Positions 53,925 through 62,919 of a stretch of 64,000 nt of DNA are shown piece by piece. Location of the stretch: positions 1 to 64,000 of the forward strand of contig JALGVJ010000005.1 of assembly GCA_029838195.1 (NCBI GenBank), given 5' to 3'. Within the stretch, counting starts at the first letter, position 1. Every line of letters starts with the position of its first letter. This stretch comes from Promethearchaeota archaeon (GTDB lineage: Archaea > Asgardarchaeota > Lokiarchaeia > Sigyniarchaeales > SOKP01). The notes below the pieces were generated by a model, which was not told the DNA's origin, did no database searches, and saw nothing but the letters and a program-made list of their open reading frames with translations. A program made the position numbers and the translations under genes.

Positions 53925-55134
53925 TTAAAAAAAGTAAATAGAAATGCTATTTGGAACAAATAAATCTTCCTCCTTATTCCTACAAGCAATAAAAGATATG
54001 CCCATTCGAATGAGAACAGTGAGTAGCCTGTTGCTTAAAATTCCATTGATTATTAACACTTTTAAATTCGAATGATCTTCTATTTTTTCATAGAGTTCAG
54101 ACACGGGTAATTCAAAGAGTTTCTCTCCACTACCATTAAAACCTACTGCTAATCCATCTTGAATATTTCGAATGGTGTTAATTATCTCTTCTTCATTTTT
54201 TAGTTTAACTTTCGACAATTTTTTATGCAAGATGTCGTCCTTGCTTTTGCCTTTTTTTAGCTCTCGATGTTCTAATTCTAGACTTTTCACGGGTTTTTTA
54301 TTCTGTAGTGCCTTGATCATCTGTTTACGGGTGAGTTCTTCGACTTCGTATCCTTCAGGAGCCCTTGCTACATAATCTAACTTGGCAACTTGTTGAAGCT
54401 CGTTCAGAATGATGGTACCTCCTCTATCACCGTCCACGAATGCGATAACATTTTTTTTCTTTCTTGTTAAATCTGCGACTGATTTGGGAATATTAGTTCC
54501 TTGAACCGCAATAGTATTTTTCAGGCCGATTCTTAAAAGATTTAATACATCAGCACGGCCTTCCACGATTATTAATTCATCGCTCTTATCTACGTCGGGA
54601 CCTGCGGGTAATTTATCAGGACCCCATTCCGTGATTTCACCTAAATTAATATCTTTTTCTATTTTTTCTTCAATCTCACTAGTTTCTAAGGATTTTTCAT
54701 CCCATTCTTTCAGTAATTCTGCCGCTCTCTTAATGATTTTCTTGCGCTTGCTCTCTCTAACATCTTTAATTTCTTTTAATTTTATCTCTGCTTCACAAGG
54801 TCCAACGCGAGTTACCGTCTCAACGGTGGCGGCGAGAAGGGCAGTTTCTTTTCTCGTGAGGCTACTCGGAATGCGTATTTCTCCTTCCGTCATGCCTTCT
54901 TTTGTACCAAGCTCGACTTCTATTCGTCCAATTCGACCGGATTTTTGAAGATCCCGTAAGTCTAGATCCAAAAGAAGGCCTTCCGTTTAGCCGATAAGCC
55001 GAAAAGGCTTCTTATAATTATCTCTGGCCGAATATAGCCCCAACGATATCGCTCTTCTCCACAACCCCTTTTATTGAAAAATTAACGATAATAATATATT
55101 TAGTAGTAAAATCAATTTGATTATTGTTAGTAAT
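53925..55134 (-). CDS. dnaG: Archaeal DnaG-type primase, interrupted by a predicted 37-nt BHB intron
   Basis: Exon 1 (55134-55024, 37 codons) reads ITNNNQIDFTTKYIIIVNFS and on to IVGAIFGQ. Exon 2 (54986-53925) begins TEGLL and contains DLRDLQKSGRIGRIEVE, the Toprim motif LIIVEGRADVLN near residue 167 and FVDGDRGG near 210. The conserved family block GAIFGQTEGLL is restored only if 54987-55023 is removed. Spliced length is 390 residues. The proposed start is ATT at 55134, preceded by AAGGAAGTGATC; the GTG in that SD is the alternative. Archaeal DnaG has Toprim-primase activity and associates with the exosome. Confidence 0.9.
54987..55023 (-). other. Predicted 37-nt bulge-helix-bulge intron in dnaG
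   Basis: On the minus strand GGCC (55029-55026) pairs with GGCT as a four-base central helix. The bulges are AGA and AAA, cut AG/A and AA/A. The inner helix GATAA/TTATC lies directly against the central helix. It closes a loop with a GCC/GGC stem. Excision joins CAG to ACG in frame. The 37 bases are not a multiple of three and contain a TAA directly after the 5' site, so the gene cannot be read through. The outer helix is relaxed. Confidence 0.85.
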
Positions 55135-55647
55135 CTTGATCACTTCCTTAAGAATAATTTTTTCATAAAATTGAAAAAATAATAAAAAATATTGACAAAA
55201 TCTTTTTATTTATAATCTTTATTTGAATCTAATCTATTTTTTTAGTAATTTGGATCATATAATAATTATGATTCAAATCAATATCTGAGAATTTATTAAA
55301 GGTTAAATCTTTTATCTTCATTATTTATAAGAAGAGCCGTTTAATTTCTTTTTAAAAAAATAAAGTGATGAATAATTGATGTAAAATTATTTTACCCTCT
55401 TATACTACCTTTCATGAATTTCCCGAGGGTGAGTCCTTTAAATTAAGTTCTACCTTTATGAGATCATGAGGAGTTTTTAAAAAATTTTCCAAATTGTTGG
55501 AAAATTGGAAATTGTTTTATTTAATTTCAAATTTTTTTAAAGTATTAAAGATGGGATGAATGTTAAATCCCACATTAAAAATTAGAAATTAATTAAAAAT
55601 ATTTTAGTTGGAATTAATAAAAACGACTTAAAAATAAGGAGAATCAA
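55135..55647. other. AT-rich intergenic region between dnaG and the Get3-like gene
   Basis: About 510 bases without a gene. It holds the dnaG leader and SD, promoter-like AT runs for both divergent genes, and the SD AATAAGGAG at about 55634-55642 for the ATPase. No known RNA fold was found by reading. Confidence 0.4.
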
Positions 55648-56679
55648 ATGCTTAAGAAAATTATTGTACTAGGAGGGAAAGGTGGGGTGGGAAAATCAAC
55701 GATAAGTGCAGCTACGGCTGTTGTAATCTCTGATATGCTTCCTAATGAGAAAATCTTGTTGATTTCATTTGATATGGCACATAATTTAACAGATCTATTC
55801 GAAATTCCAATTGGAAATAAATTAACGAGAGTCATGGATAATTTATGGGTCATTGAACCCGATCCTGATGTCTATGCGGAAGAATATACTCGAGATTTTG
55901 CCGAAAAAATGCGAAATTTATTGAAAAAAATGCCTATCGTGGGATTAATTCCCCAAATCAAGACTTTCATAGACACCACATTTACCGCAGATTCCATTCC
56001 TTTAGCACTCAAAAATGCCATGTTCTTTCAAAAAATTTTAGATGCGGAAGATATTAATAAGCAAGGTTTAGATTTTGATTATATTGTGGCAGACTTTCCT
56101 CCAACAGGAAACATGATCGCCCTCTTTGATATACCCGAGGATACGGTAAAAGTAGTTCTGAAATATTCTTTAAATTTTTATAATTCAATTCGAAGTACCG
56201 TGAAAAATGTATCAAGATTCTTTAAAAAGGTGACAAGGCCATTTGAAACTCAAGAACAAAAAGAAGAGTTAGGAGATGAGATCTTGAAGATGTTAAATGA
56301 ATTAGAAGAGAGAGGTGAAAAAATATCTAAGTTAATTCATGATATCGGTTCATTAAGACTCGTCACAATTGCTGAAAAAGCCAGTTTTGAGGAGATCAAG
56401 CGGGCTCGAGAATTAACAAGTAAATATATAACGTTAGATGCCGTTCACATTAATATGATAACTCCAAAATCCGAAACATGCGAATTTTGTCAAAAAGTAA
56501 GAACCATCCAAATGAAATACATATCAGAAATCCAACAGGAATTTCATGATACCATGATATGGCAATCTCATAAACTCCAAGAAGAACCCGTAGGAATAGA
56601 GGGGTTAAGAAAATTCGCACGAGAAGTTTACAAGGATTTACGAGTAGAGAAGATTTTAAATCCAAATCAAGAAAGATGA
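55648..56679 (+). CDS. ArsA/Get3-like ATPase
   Basis: A 343-residue deviant P-loop ATPase: GGKGGVGKSTISAA at residue 9, the SFDMAHNL switch I near 48, and DFPPTGNMIAL near 153 matching the Get3/ArsA switch II. A CEFC pair near residue 277 corresponds to the dimer-bridging zinc cysteines of Get3, so it is more Get3-like (tail-anchored protein targeting) than arsenite pump-like. No ars gene is adjacent. TAAGGAG stands six bases upstream of the ATG. The client proteins are unknown. Confidence 0.88.
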   Translation: MLKKIIVLGGKGGVGKSTISAATAVVISDMLPNEKILLISFDMAHNLTDLFEIPIGNKLTRVMDNLWVIEPDPDVYAEEYTRDFAEKMRNLLKKMPIVGLIPQIKTFIDTTFTADSIPLALKNAMFFQKILDAEDINKQGLDFDYIVADFPPTGNMIALFDIPEDTVKVVLKYSLNFYNSIRSTVKNVSRFFKKVTRPFETQEQKEELGDEILKMLNELEERGEKISKLIHDIGSLRLVTIAEKASFEEIKRARELTSKYITLDAVHINMITPKSETCEFCQKVRTIQMKYISEIQQEFHDTMIWQSHKLQEEPVGIEGLRKFAREVYKDLRVEKILNPNQER

Positions 56680-56720
56680 GGAGGAAAATAGAGAAAAAAA
56701 ATTAAATTTTAAGGGGAATT

Positions 56721-58004
56721 TTAAGTTCCCTCTTCATATCCATGGATATAATTATATTGCTCTTCGGTTAACTCATCAATTTCGATGCCCATGGATTTTA
56801 GTTTTAAAAAGCCGACTTCATTGTCAATGTGTTCCGGAATTTTCATAATTCCTGGCTTTAATTTATCTTTATTTTTCATAATGTATTCTGAAATTAAAGA
56901 TTGTAAAGCAAAAGACATGTCCATAATTTCCGATGGATGCCCTTCCGCAAGCACCAGATTGGCTAATCTACCTTGTGCTAATAAATAAACCTTTCTACCA
57001 TCGGGAAAAGTTAATTCTTCCACGTCTTTTCTTAAGGGTTTAACTTCAATCGCATGCTCATATAAATCTTTACTGGGAATTTCCACATCAAAATGTCCTA
57101 AATTTCCCAAGATGACACCATCTTTAAGTAAGGGAAAATGCTCTTTAGTAAAAACGTTTTTACAGCCTGTTGCTGTAAATATTATATCTGCGTGAGGGAG
57201 AGCTTTTGCTATGGGCATGACATTATATCCGGCAAATTTAGCTTGTAAAGCCTTAATGGGATCTACCTCTGTCACGGTGACATTGGATCCTAATCCTCTT
57301 GCTCTCAATGCCATTCCTGAACTACAATGACCGTATCCCGCAATTAACACGTTTTTTCCTGCAAATAAAATATGCATTCCGATAAATGCTGCTAGAATTC
57401 CTTGTCCCGTTCCTAATTCATTGTCAAACTGATTTTTACAGCGCGCATCGTTTACAGGAAATAAAGGCACTTTTAGGGCGCCATGCTCTTCCATAGCCCT
57501 AAAACGTTTTACACCAGTGGTTGTTTCTTCTTGACAGCCAAAAATTTTACCCAATTCGATTAATTCCGGAAATTCTTTATGAGCCGTAACTATAAGATCA
57601 GCACCGTCATCAATTAAGATGTTTGGTTCTGCTTCCAAACATTTTCTTATACACCAATAAAATTCCTCAGAAGTATTTCCATGCCAAGCAAATACATTTA
57701 TTCCTTCTTTTACCAATGCGGCGGCTACATCGTCTTGAGTGGATAGTGGGTTGCTACCACAGAGATATACTTCCGCACCTCCGGCTTGCAAAGTTCTTAC
57801 TAAAATTCCAGTTTCTTTGGTAACATGAAGACATCCGGCAATTTTAATCCCTTCTAGCGGTTTTTCTTTTGAAAATCTTTCTCGTATGACTTTAGCAGTC
57901 ACGGGCATCTTGCTTTCTGCAATATAAAGAGCTTCTTTTCCCTTCTCTACAAGGGACTCATCCGCTATTTTATACGAAACCACTTTCAATCTTCCTTGAA
58001 ACAA
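56721..58004 (-). CDS. ahcY: S-adenosylhomocysteine hydrolase
   Basis: A 427-residue enzyme that splits S-adenosylhomocysteine to homocysteine and adenosine, relieving product inhibition of methyltransferases. It shows SNPLSTQDDVAAAL near residue 83, NDARCKNQFDNELGTGQ near 203, the NAD-binding GYGHCSSGMALRARGLG near 245, and the conserved ATGCKNVF near 300. The C-terminus lacks the K-x-x-H-Y-R-Y tail of eukaryotic enzymes, as usual for archaea. It converges with the Get3-like gene and is divergent from the double-Lrp gene. Confidence 0.95.
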   Translation of the reverse strand: MFQGRLKVVSYKIADESLVEKGKEALYIAESKMPVTAKVIRERFSKEKPLEGIKIAGCLHVTKETGILVRTLQAGGAEVYLCGSNPLSTQDDVAAALVKEGINVFAWHGNTSEEFYWCIRKCLEAEPNILIDDGADLIVTAHKEFPELIELGKIFGCQEETTTGVKRFRAMEEHGALKVPLFPVNDARCKNQFDNELGTGQGILAAFIGMHILFAGKNVLIAGYGHCSSGMALRARGLGSNVTVTEVDPIKALQAKFAGYNVMPIAKALPHADIIFTATGCKNVFTKEHFPLLKDGVILGNLGHFDVEIPSKDLYEHAIEVKPLRKDVEELTFPDGRKVYLLAQGRLANLVLAEGHPSEIMDMSFALQSLISEYIMKNKDKLKPGIMKIPEHIDNEVGFLKLKSMGIEIDELTEEQYNYIHGYEEGT

Positions 58005-58113
58005 TTAATTATATCTTTTAATTTTAATTAATATTTAAATGTAATTTTAAAAATTTGTATAATAATTGGAGGAAATATTGCACTAATAATTAGTTTCTAA
58101 AAGGGGATTATAA

Positions 58114-59076
58114 ATGAACCACTTAAATGCCAAACTTAATGTTCAAGAAATTATAAAAAAATTGACTCAATCTTCAAAACCTAATTTTACAAAGATCTCT
58201 AAAGAATTGAATATTTCGAGGAAAACATTTTTTAATTATTTTGATCGCTTGAAAGAAGAGGAGATAATAAATAATTTTACTATAAATGTTAATCCTAACG
58301 TTCTAAATCCCAATCTCAAATATGTAATAATGGAAATTAAAACGAATCCAAAAGAGCCTAAATTAATCGAACGATTCTTAAGCATCCCTCAATTAATAAT
58401 GTTAGATGGAATATTAGGAGAGTTCTCTCTTTTTGCGTTATTCATATTTAGAGATTCTTTTGAATTTAATGAAATATTAAAAGAATTGGATAAAATAATG
58501 GCAGAATCCTATTTTAAGAAATATCAAATAATCGAAACGATTAAAGTATTTAAAACCAACGGAATAGATATTTCTTCCTTGAATAAAATGGAAAAAGAAG
58601 CAATTGATGAAATAGATGAGGAAATTCTTAAAATTTTACGCCGTGAACAAAAAGGGACTTTAATTTCAACGTATGAGATTTCAAAATTATTAGCGAAGAA
58701 GAAAAATTTACGAATCTCTCAATCCACGATTTATAATCGCATTAAACTATTGGAAAAAAAAGGGATTATCTTAAATCATGCGATTAATTTTAATCCAAAA
58801 AAATTGGGATTTAAGGGAAAATATATCGTTCGAATTAAGCCGAAGGATCCTTCAGAATATGATAAATTAGCACTTAATTTAGTGAAAAAAAGAGAAATTA
58901 CAGATCTATTTCGAATTGGAGAACAATACGGACTTTTTGCAATCGTTCGTGTTAAGGAAATTGAAGATTATGGAAAATTCATAAAAAATTTGTATGAATC
59001 AGAAGAGATCGAAAATACATTTACCAATTTCGTATTAGATGAGAGGATTTCATGGACTAATTTTGTGCTATATTAA
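58114..59076 (+). CDS. Double Lrp/AsnC-type regulator
   Basis: A 320-residue protein with two winged-helix/effector units. The first winged helix contains FTKISKELNISRKTFFNYFD near residue 35. The second begins with IDEEILKILRREQKG near 173, with ISQSTIYNRIKLLEKKGI near 205. Each is followed by a beta-rich RAM-like half (VIMEIKTN, YIVRIKPK). It lacks the Cys motifs of the paralogues near 18 kb. It lies divergent to ahcY with about 110 bases between, so it may control that gene; this is inference. Confidence 0.78.
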   Translation: MNHLNAKLNVQEIIKKLTQSSKPNFTKISKELNISRKTFFNYFDRLKEEEIINNFTINVNPNVLNPNLKYVIMEIKTNPKEPKLIERFLSIPQLIMLDGILGEFSLFALFIFRDSFEFNEILKELDKIMAESYFKKYQIIETIKVFKTNGIDISSLNKMEKEAIDEIDEEILKILRREQKGTLISTYEISKLLAKKKNLRISQSTIYNRIKLLEKKGIILNHAINFNPKKLGFKGKYIVRIKPKDPSEYDKLALNLVKKREITDLFRIGEQYGLFAIVRVKEIEDYGKFIKNLYESEEIENTFTNFVLDERISWTNFVLY

Positions 59077-59288
59077 AAAGAAAAAAATTTCCGTTAAAGA
59101 GACAATAAATCATTCGGCGGTGCGCTTTATAAAAAATTTTTTTCCGTTTAAAATTGATTCATATAAATCATGATTAATTGGAATTTATCAATTTTTGGAT
59201 CTTTCTTAATGGGGCAAGGTTAATTTTAATCTAATTAAATTATTTATTTTAAACAGAAAAAACTTGAATTGAATTACATTTTTATACC

Positions 59289-61367
59289 TTGATGAAATCA
59301 TTTTTTGAAGTCTTAGAGAAAAAAATTGGATTTTCTCGAATTGGACGCATGAATTATTCGCAAGCGGCGAAAAAATACATTAGGACTCCAACACTCATTC
59401 TTCCAATTAATAAATTCTTGAATGATGATATTAATTTTGGCATGGAATTCGAATATAATGAAATATTCAAGATTAATGAAGAGGAATTTCTTCGAAGTGA
59501 TTTTTTACACCTAAAATTCAAGAGCAAACAATTTATTTACGTTCATTCCGGACTATTAGAAAAATTCAAGGACATTTTAGAAAAAAATCAGAATTATTTC
59601 ATGCAGGAAAATTTGATCCCCATTATTCCTTTCCGTATTCCTACTACTACTATTAATAAAGAGTTTACGAGAAAAGAGATTGAAGCATGGTTGTTAAAAG
59701 TTTCTAAATTGTTAGAAGAGCACGATCATCTTTCGTTTGGAATTTCCATTAGATTATTTGACCATCATGAGCATATTTCTTCTTTTATATCATTAATTCA
59801 AAAATACGAAAATGTAAAAATTCTCAATTTTTTGGATCTTTTTGATAATTTGAGGAATTACAGGCGAATCATTAATACCATCATGAAATGTAAAAAATCG
59901 CTTGACAGAAACTTCATTTTCATGGCTTCCGGAAGAATTCTACCAAAATATTATCCCGTTATCGTGTATCTAGGATTTGACCTGATTGATTGTTCCTATT
60001 CCATGTATTTATCTTCTGAAAATTTTTATGATTCTTTAGACCAATTATTACCAATTTATAAAATGAAATATTTACCTTGTTCTTGTGCGGCGTGTCGAAA
60101 TGAATTGCGTGTTCATTTAAATGAGAAATATTCTTCGAAAAAAGTTCGGCTTCTCTCACTTCATAATCTCTGTGTGGCAAGAAATCAAATGAATAAAATT
60201 AAACAATACATTCAATTTGAGGATTTTAGGGGTTATGTGGAGAAAAGCTCGTTGAATGAGTTGAATTTTCTTTCTCTATTAAAAATTTTCGATAAAAAAT
60301 ATTTTCAAACAACTCGATGGGACACACCATTATATCAAAAAGGAATTAAAATTAATTCTCTTGGCCCTATTTCTTATTATAGGCCTGATTTTCAAGAGTT
60401 TAGAAAACGAGTGATTGATCGATTTACTCCCGAGTCCCAAACTTCCTTAATTATTCTACTCCCGTGTTCTTCTAAAAAACCTTATTCATCTTCAAAATCT
60501 CATAAAAAATTTCATGATGCCTTGCGAAAATTTCCTGATTTTCCCAATTTTCAAGAAATCATTTTGACTTCTCCTTTAGGCGCAATACCTCGCCAATTAG
60601 AGGAGTTATATCCGGTAAATTCTTATGATATTTCTGTTACGGGTGATTGGGATGCTGAAGAGATAAAAATTTCTTCTGAAATGCTAATAAAATTATTGAA
60701 AAAATATGATGAGAAAATTCCCATCATATGTCATCTTCCGGGAGATTATTCAAAAATTATTGAAGCCGCACGATCAGAAATACAACAAAAAATTCATTTT
60801 ACTCAAATTCATGACAATGCTACCAGCAAGCACTCCATTCAATCCCTTTATGACAAGATTGAGGAGTATCACGACGATTTTAAAATTTCTAATGAAAAGA
60901 AAGGCTCCCATGCGGGTTCTAAATCAATAACGAGGAAAATAATAAAAATGATTGATTATCAATTCGGGAAAGGAGTGGGAGAAAAACTCATGAATCGTCC
61001 CTTTCGCTTTAAATTTAACAAAAAAAGAAATGTAACAGAAGTTTTAAACGAGATAACCGGAGATAAATTACTTTATTTTAAAAGAGACGAAGGAATTATT
61101 AATTTAACTTTAAAAGGGGCTGAAATCGTTTTACAAGATATGACCGACAGGAATATCATCGTCTTTGACGGAGACGACATCCAAGGGAATACTCTATTTA
61201 GAGCGGGAATCGTAGATTTTAGCTTTTATGTAAAACCAAATGAACAAGTCTTTATTTTAAATAGGAATAAAGATGATATTATCGCAGTTGGGAAAACATT
61301 AGTAGGAGGGGCTTTTATTAAAAATTCTAAAATGGGAAGAATCGTGAAAATACATGAGAAAAAATGA
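59289..61367 (+). CDS. arcS: Archaeosine synthase ArcS subunit
   Basis: A 692-residue protein with a degenerate TGT-like N-terminal part, which retains cysteines (LPCSCAACRNEL near residue 265). The ArcS core block is PCSSKKPYSSSKSHKKFHDA near 395, with TSPLGAIPRQLEELYP near 425 and GDWDAEE near 452. A C-terminal PUA domain spans about residues 612-690. ArcS adds lysine to preQ0 at tRNA position 15. The next gene, RaSEA, converts the lysine adduct to archaeosine. It overlaps raSEA by 14 bases. Confidence 0.92.
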   Translation: MMKSFFEVLEKKIGFSRIGRMNYSQAAKKYIRTPTLILPINKFLNDDINFGMEFEYNEIFKINEEEFLRSDFLHLKFKSKQFIYVHSGLLEKFKDILEKNQNYFMQENLIPIIPFRIPTTTINKEFTRKEIEAWLLKVSKLLEEHDHLSFGISIRLFDHHEHISSFISLIQKYENVKILNFLDLFDNLRNYRRIINTIMKCKKSLDRNFIFMASGRILPKYYPVIVYLGFDLIDCSYSMYLSSENFYDSLDQLLPIYKMKYLPCSCAACRNELRVHLNEKYSSKKVRLLSLHNLCVARNQMNKIKQYIQFEDFRGYVEKSSLNELNFLSLLKIFDKKYFQTTRWDTPLYQKGIKINSLGPISYYRPDFQEFRKRVIDRFTPESQTSLIILLPCSSKKPYSSSKSHKKFHDALRKFPDFPNFQEIILTSPLGAIPRQLEELYPVNSYDISVTGDWDAEEIKISSEMLIKLLKKYDEKIPIICHLPGDYSKIIEAARSEIQQKIHFTQIHDNATSKHSIQSLYDKIEEYHDDFKISNEKKGSHAGSKSITRKIIKMIDYQFGKGVGEKLMNRPFRFKFNKKRNVTEVLNEITGDKLLYFKRDEGIINLTLKGAEIVLQDMTDRNIIVFDGDDIQGNTLFRAGIVDFSFYVKPNEQVFILNRNKDDIIAVGKTLVGGAFIKNSKMGRIVKIHEKK

Positions 61368-62442
61368 ATGTTTATCTTCAATAGAAGATACAATCAAGCA
61401 ATTGAGATTAAAATCTATCAAGATGTCGAAAAAGAGAAATGAAAATCTTCATTCGAAACCCGTAGCATTTTGGATAAAAGAAGAACGGTTAATGCATGGA
61501 AGAGGAAAAGAATTTACAATTATTTTGCGTACAAAAGGGTGTAAATGGGCTTTGGGAAATAAAGGGGGTTGCACGATGTGTGGCTATATTCAAGATGCTT
61601 GTATTTCTCCTATAGAACCACGATATATCATAGATCAATTTGAAGGGGCATTCAATCAAAAATTACACGAAATACGGAAGGATAAAGATGATTACGTATT
61701 AAAATTATTTAATTCGGGAAGTTTTTTTGACGACGAGGAGATTTCTGAAAAAATAAGAAGATTTATATACGAACGCGTGGCACGGGAACAAAAAATTAAA
61801 GAAGTTGTGATAGAATCAAGACCAGAGTTCATTACCCAAGAAAAATTACGAGAGATAAAAACATTCTTAAAAGAAAAACAAATCGAGATCGGGATAGGCT
61901 TAGAAACTGTTAATGATGAGATTAGAAATAGATATATTAATAAAGGATTTACATTCAATGAATTTCTTGAAAAAGTAAAATTGTGTAATGAATTCCGAAT
62001 AGGAGTTAAAGTATATTTATTATTTAAACCGCCCTTTTTAAATGAGCAAGCTGCAATCGATGATTGCGAGAATTCTTTGAAAACATTAAAAAAATTACCC
62101 ATATCTACCATTTCCATTAATCCCATGAATGTTCAAAGGGGCACACTAGTAGAATATTTATGGCTTCATAAACGATATCGTCCCCCATGGTTTTATTCTC
62201 TTATAGAATGCTTGAAAAATTCCTTAACTTCTTCAGATTTAGCACGGGTGAGGATCCTCTCAGATCCTTCTGGAGCGGGCACGAGACGAGGGATTCATAA
62301 CTGTTTAAAAAAAAGCTGCAATGACTACATGTTAGAACACCTTAAAAAATTCGTCTTATCCCAAGAATTGAAGTATTTAGACATTCACGATTTTAAATGT
62401 GATTGCAAAATAAAATTTAGGATCCAGAAACACTATTGGTAA
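61354..62442 (+). CDS. raSEA: Archaeosine synthase radical SAM subunit RaSEA
   Basis: A 362-residue radical SAM enzyme. The cluster cysteines are in TKGCKWALGNKGGCTMCGY near residue 62-75. VLKLFNSGSFFDDEE near 109 and VVIESRPEF near 150 match the family core. It ends with CDCKIKFRIQKHYW. It pairs with ArcS to cleave the lysine adduct in tRNA, giving archaeosine. Its overlap with arcS implies translational coupling and a complex. Confidence 0.93.
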   Translation: MRKNECLSSIEDTIKQLRLKSIKMSKKRNENLHSKPVAFWIKEERLMHGRGKEFTIILRTKGCKWALGNKGGCTMCGYIQDACISPIEPRYIIDQFEGAFNQKLHEIRKDKDDYVLKLFNSGSFFDDEEISEKIRRFIYERVAREQKIKEVVIESRPEFITQEKLREIKTFLKEKQIEIGIGLETVNDEIRNRYINKGFTFNEFLEKVKLCNEFRIGVKVYLLFKPPFLNEQAAIDDCENSLKTLKKLPISTISINPMNVQRGTLVEYLWLHKRYRPPWFYSLIECLKNSLTSSDLARVRILSDPSGAGTRRGIHNCLKKSCNDYMLEHLKKFVLSQELKYLDIHDFKCDCKIKFRIQKHYW

Positions 62443-62598
62443 TTTAACAATGTTAATTTTTAAAACAATGTTCAACCTTAATGTTCTTTTTTAATAAGAA
62501 CTTAATAAAAAAAGGTTTACTTTTTAAGACGAAAAACCATTATATTTAAATAGAATTGAATATGTTCAAATCTATATTTTATTTTTAGAAGGGATACA

Positions 62599-62610
62599 AT
62601 GGGGTACTAA
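62599..62610 (+). promoter_or_regulatory. Three-codon mini-ORF overlapping the gar1 start
   Basis: GAAGGG stands before an ATG at 62599 that reads ATG GGG TAC TAA. The last A of that TAA is the first base of the gar1 ATG at 62610. Ribosomes could translate the mini-frame and reinitiate. It may be chance. Confidence 0.35.
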
Positions 62611-62867
62611 TGCAAACATGGTTTAAAATATACGAAATTCTCTCATATGTGGGAAAATCTAAGAAAAATGAAATTTTCCGTGCGCGAAAGTGGAAAAAGG
62701 ATTTCGAAACAATTATGAAAAAACCGGTTTTTAATGAAGATTATGAAAAGATTGGATTTATTAATGACATTTTTGGTCCCATTACCTCTCCCTTCATCTC
62801 AATTCGAGTTACATCCTCCAATCATGAAATTAATTCAAACGTAAAATTATACGTTAAAATAAAATAA
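62610..62867 (+). CDS. gar1: H/ACA RNP component Gar1
   Basis: 85 residues with the Gar1 core beta-barrel: IYEILSYVGKSKKNEIFRAR near residue 8, PVFNEDYEKIGFINDIFGPI near 40, and PFISIRVTS near 63. It assists guide RNA-directed pseudouridylation with Cbf5. Its position directly before tfb is a conserved archaeal order. A SD and a 3-codon mini-frame precede the ATG. Confidence 0.88.
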   Translation: MQTWFKIYEILSYVGKSKKNEIFRARKWKKDFETIMKKPVFNEDYEKIGFINDIFGPITSPFISIRVTSSNHEINSNVKLYVKIK

Positions 62868-62919
62868 TTTCCATTTTATAGCATAAATTACCTCCCAATT
62901 TAAAAAGAAGGTGAAAAGT

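Noticed and set aside
54925..54971. dnaG beginning at the TTG at 54971 as a short primase
   Set aside because: This removes the conserved N-terminal strand and the GAIFGQTEGLL block, which are both present upstream once the 37-nt insertion is removed.
54987..55023. Reading the dnaG interruption as a decayed pseudogene or simple sequencing error
   Set aside because: The insertion has a precise bulge-helix-bulge fold like the tRNA introns here, removes cleanly in frame, and the rest of the gene is intact.
62911..62919. GTG at 62911 as TFB start
   Set aside because: It belongs to the GAAGGTGA ribosome-binding site. It cannot be fully excluded, so it is noted as the alternative.
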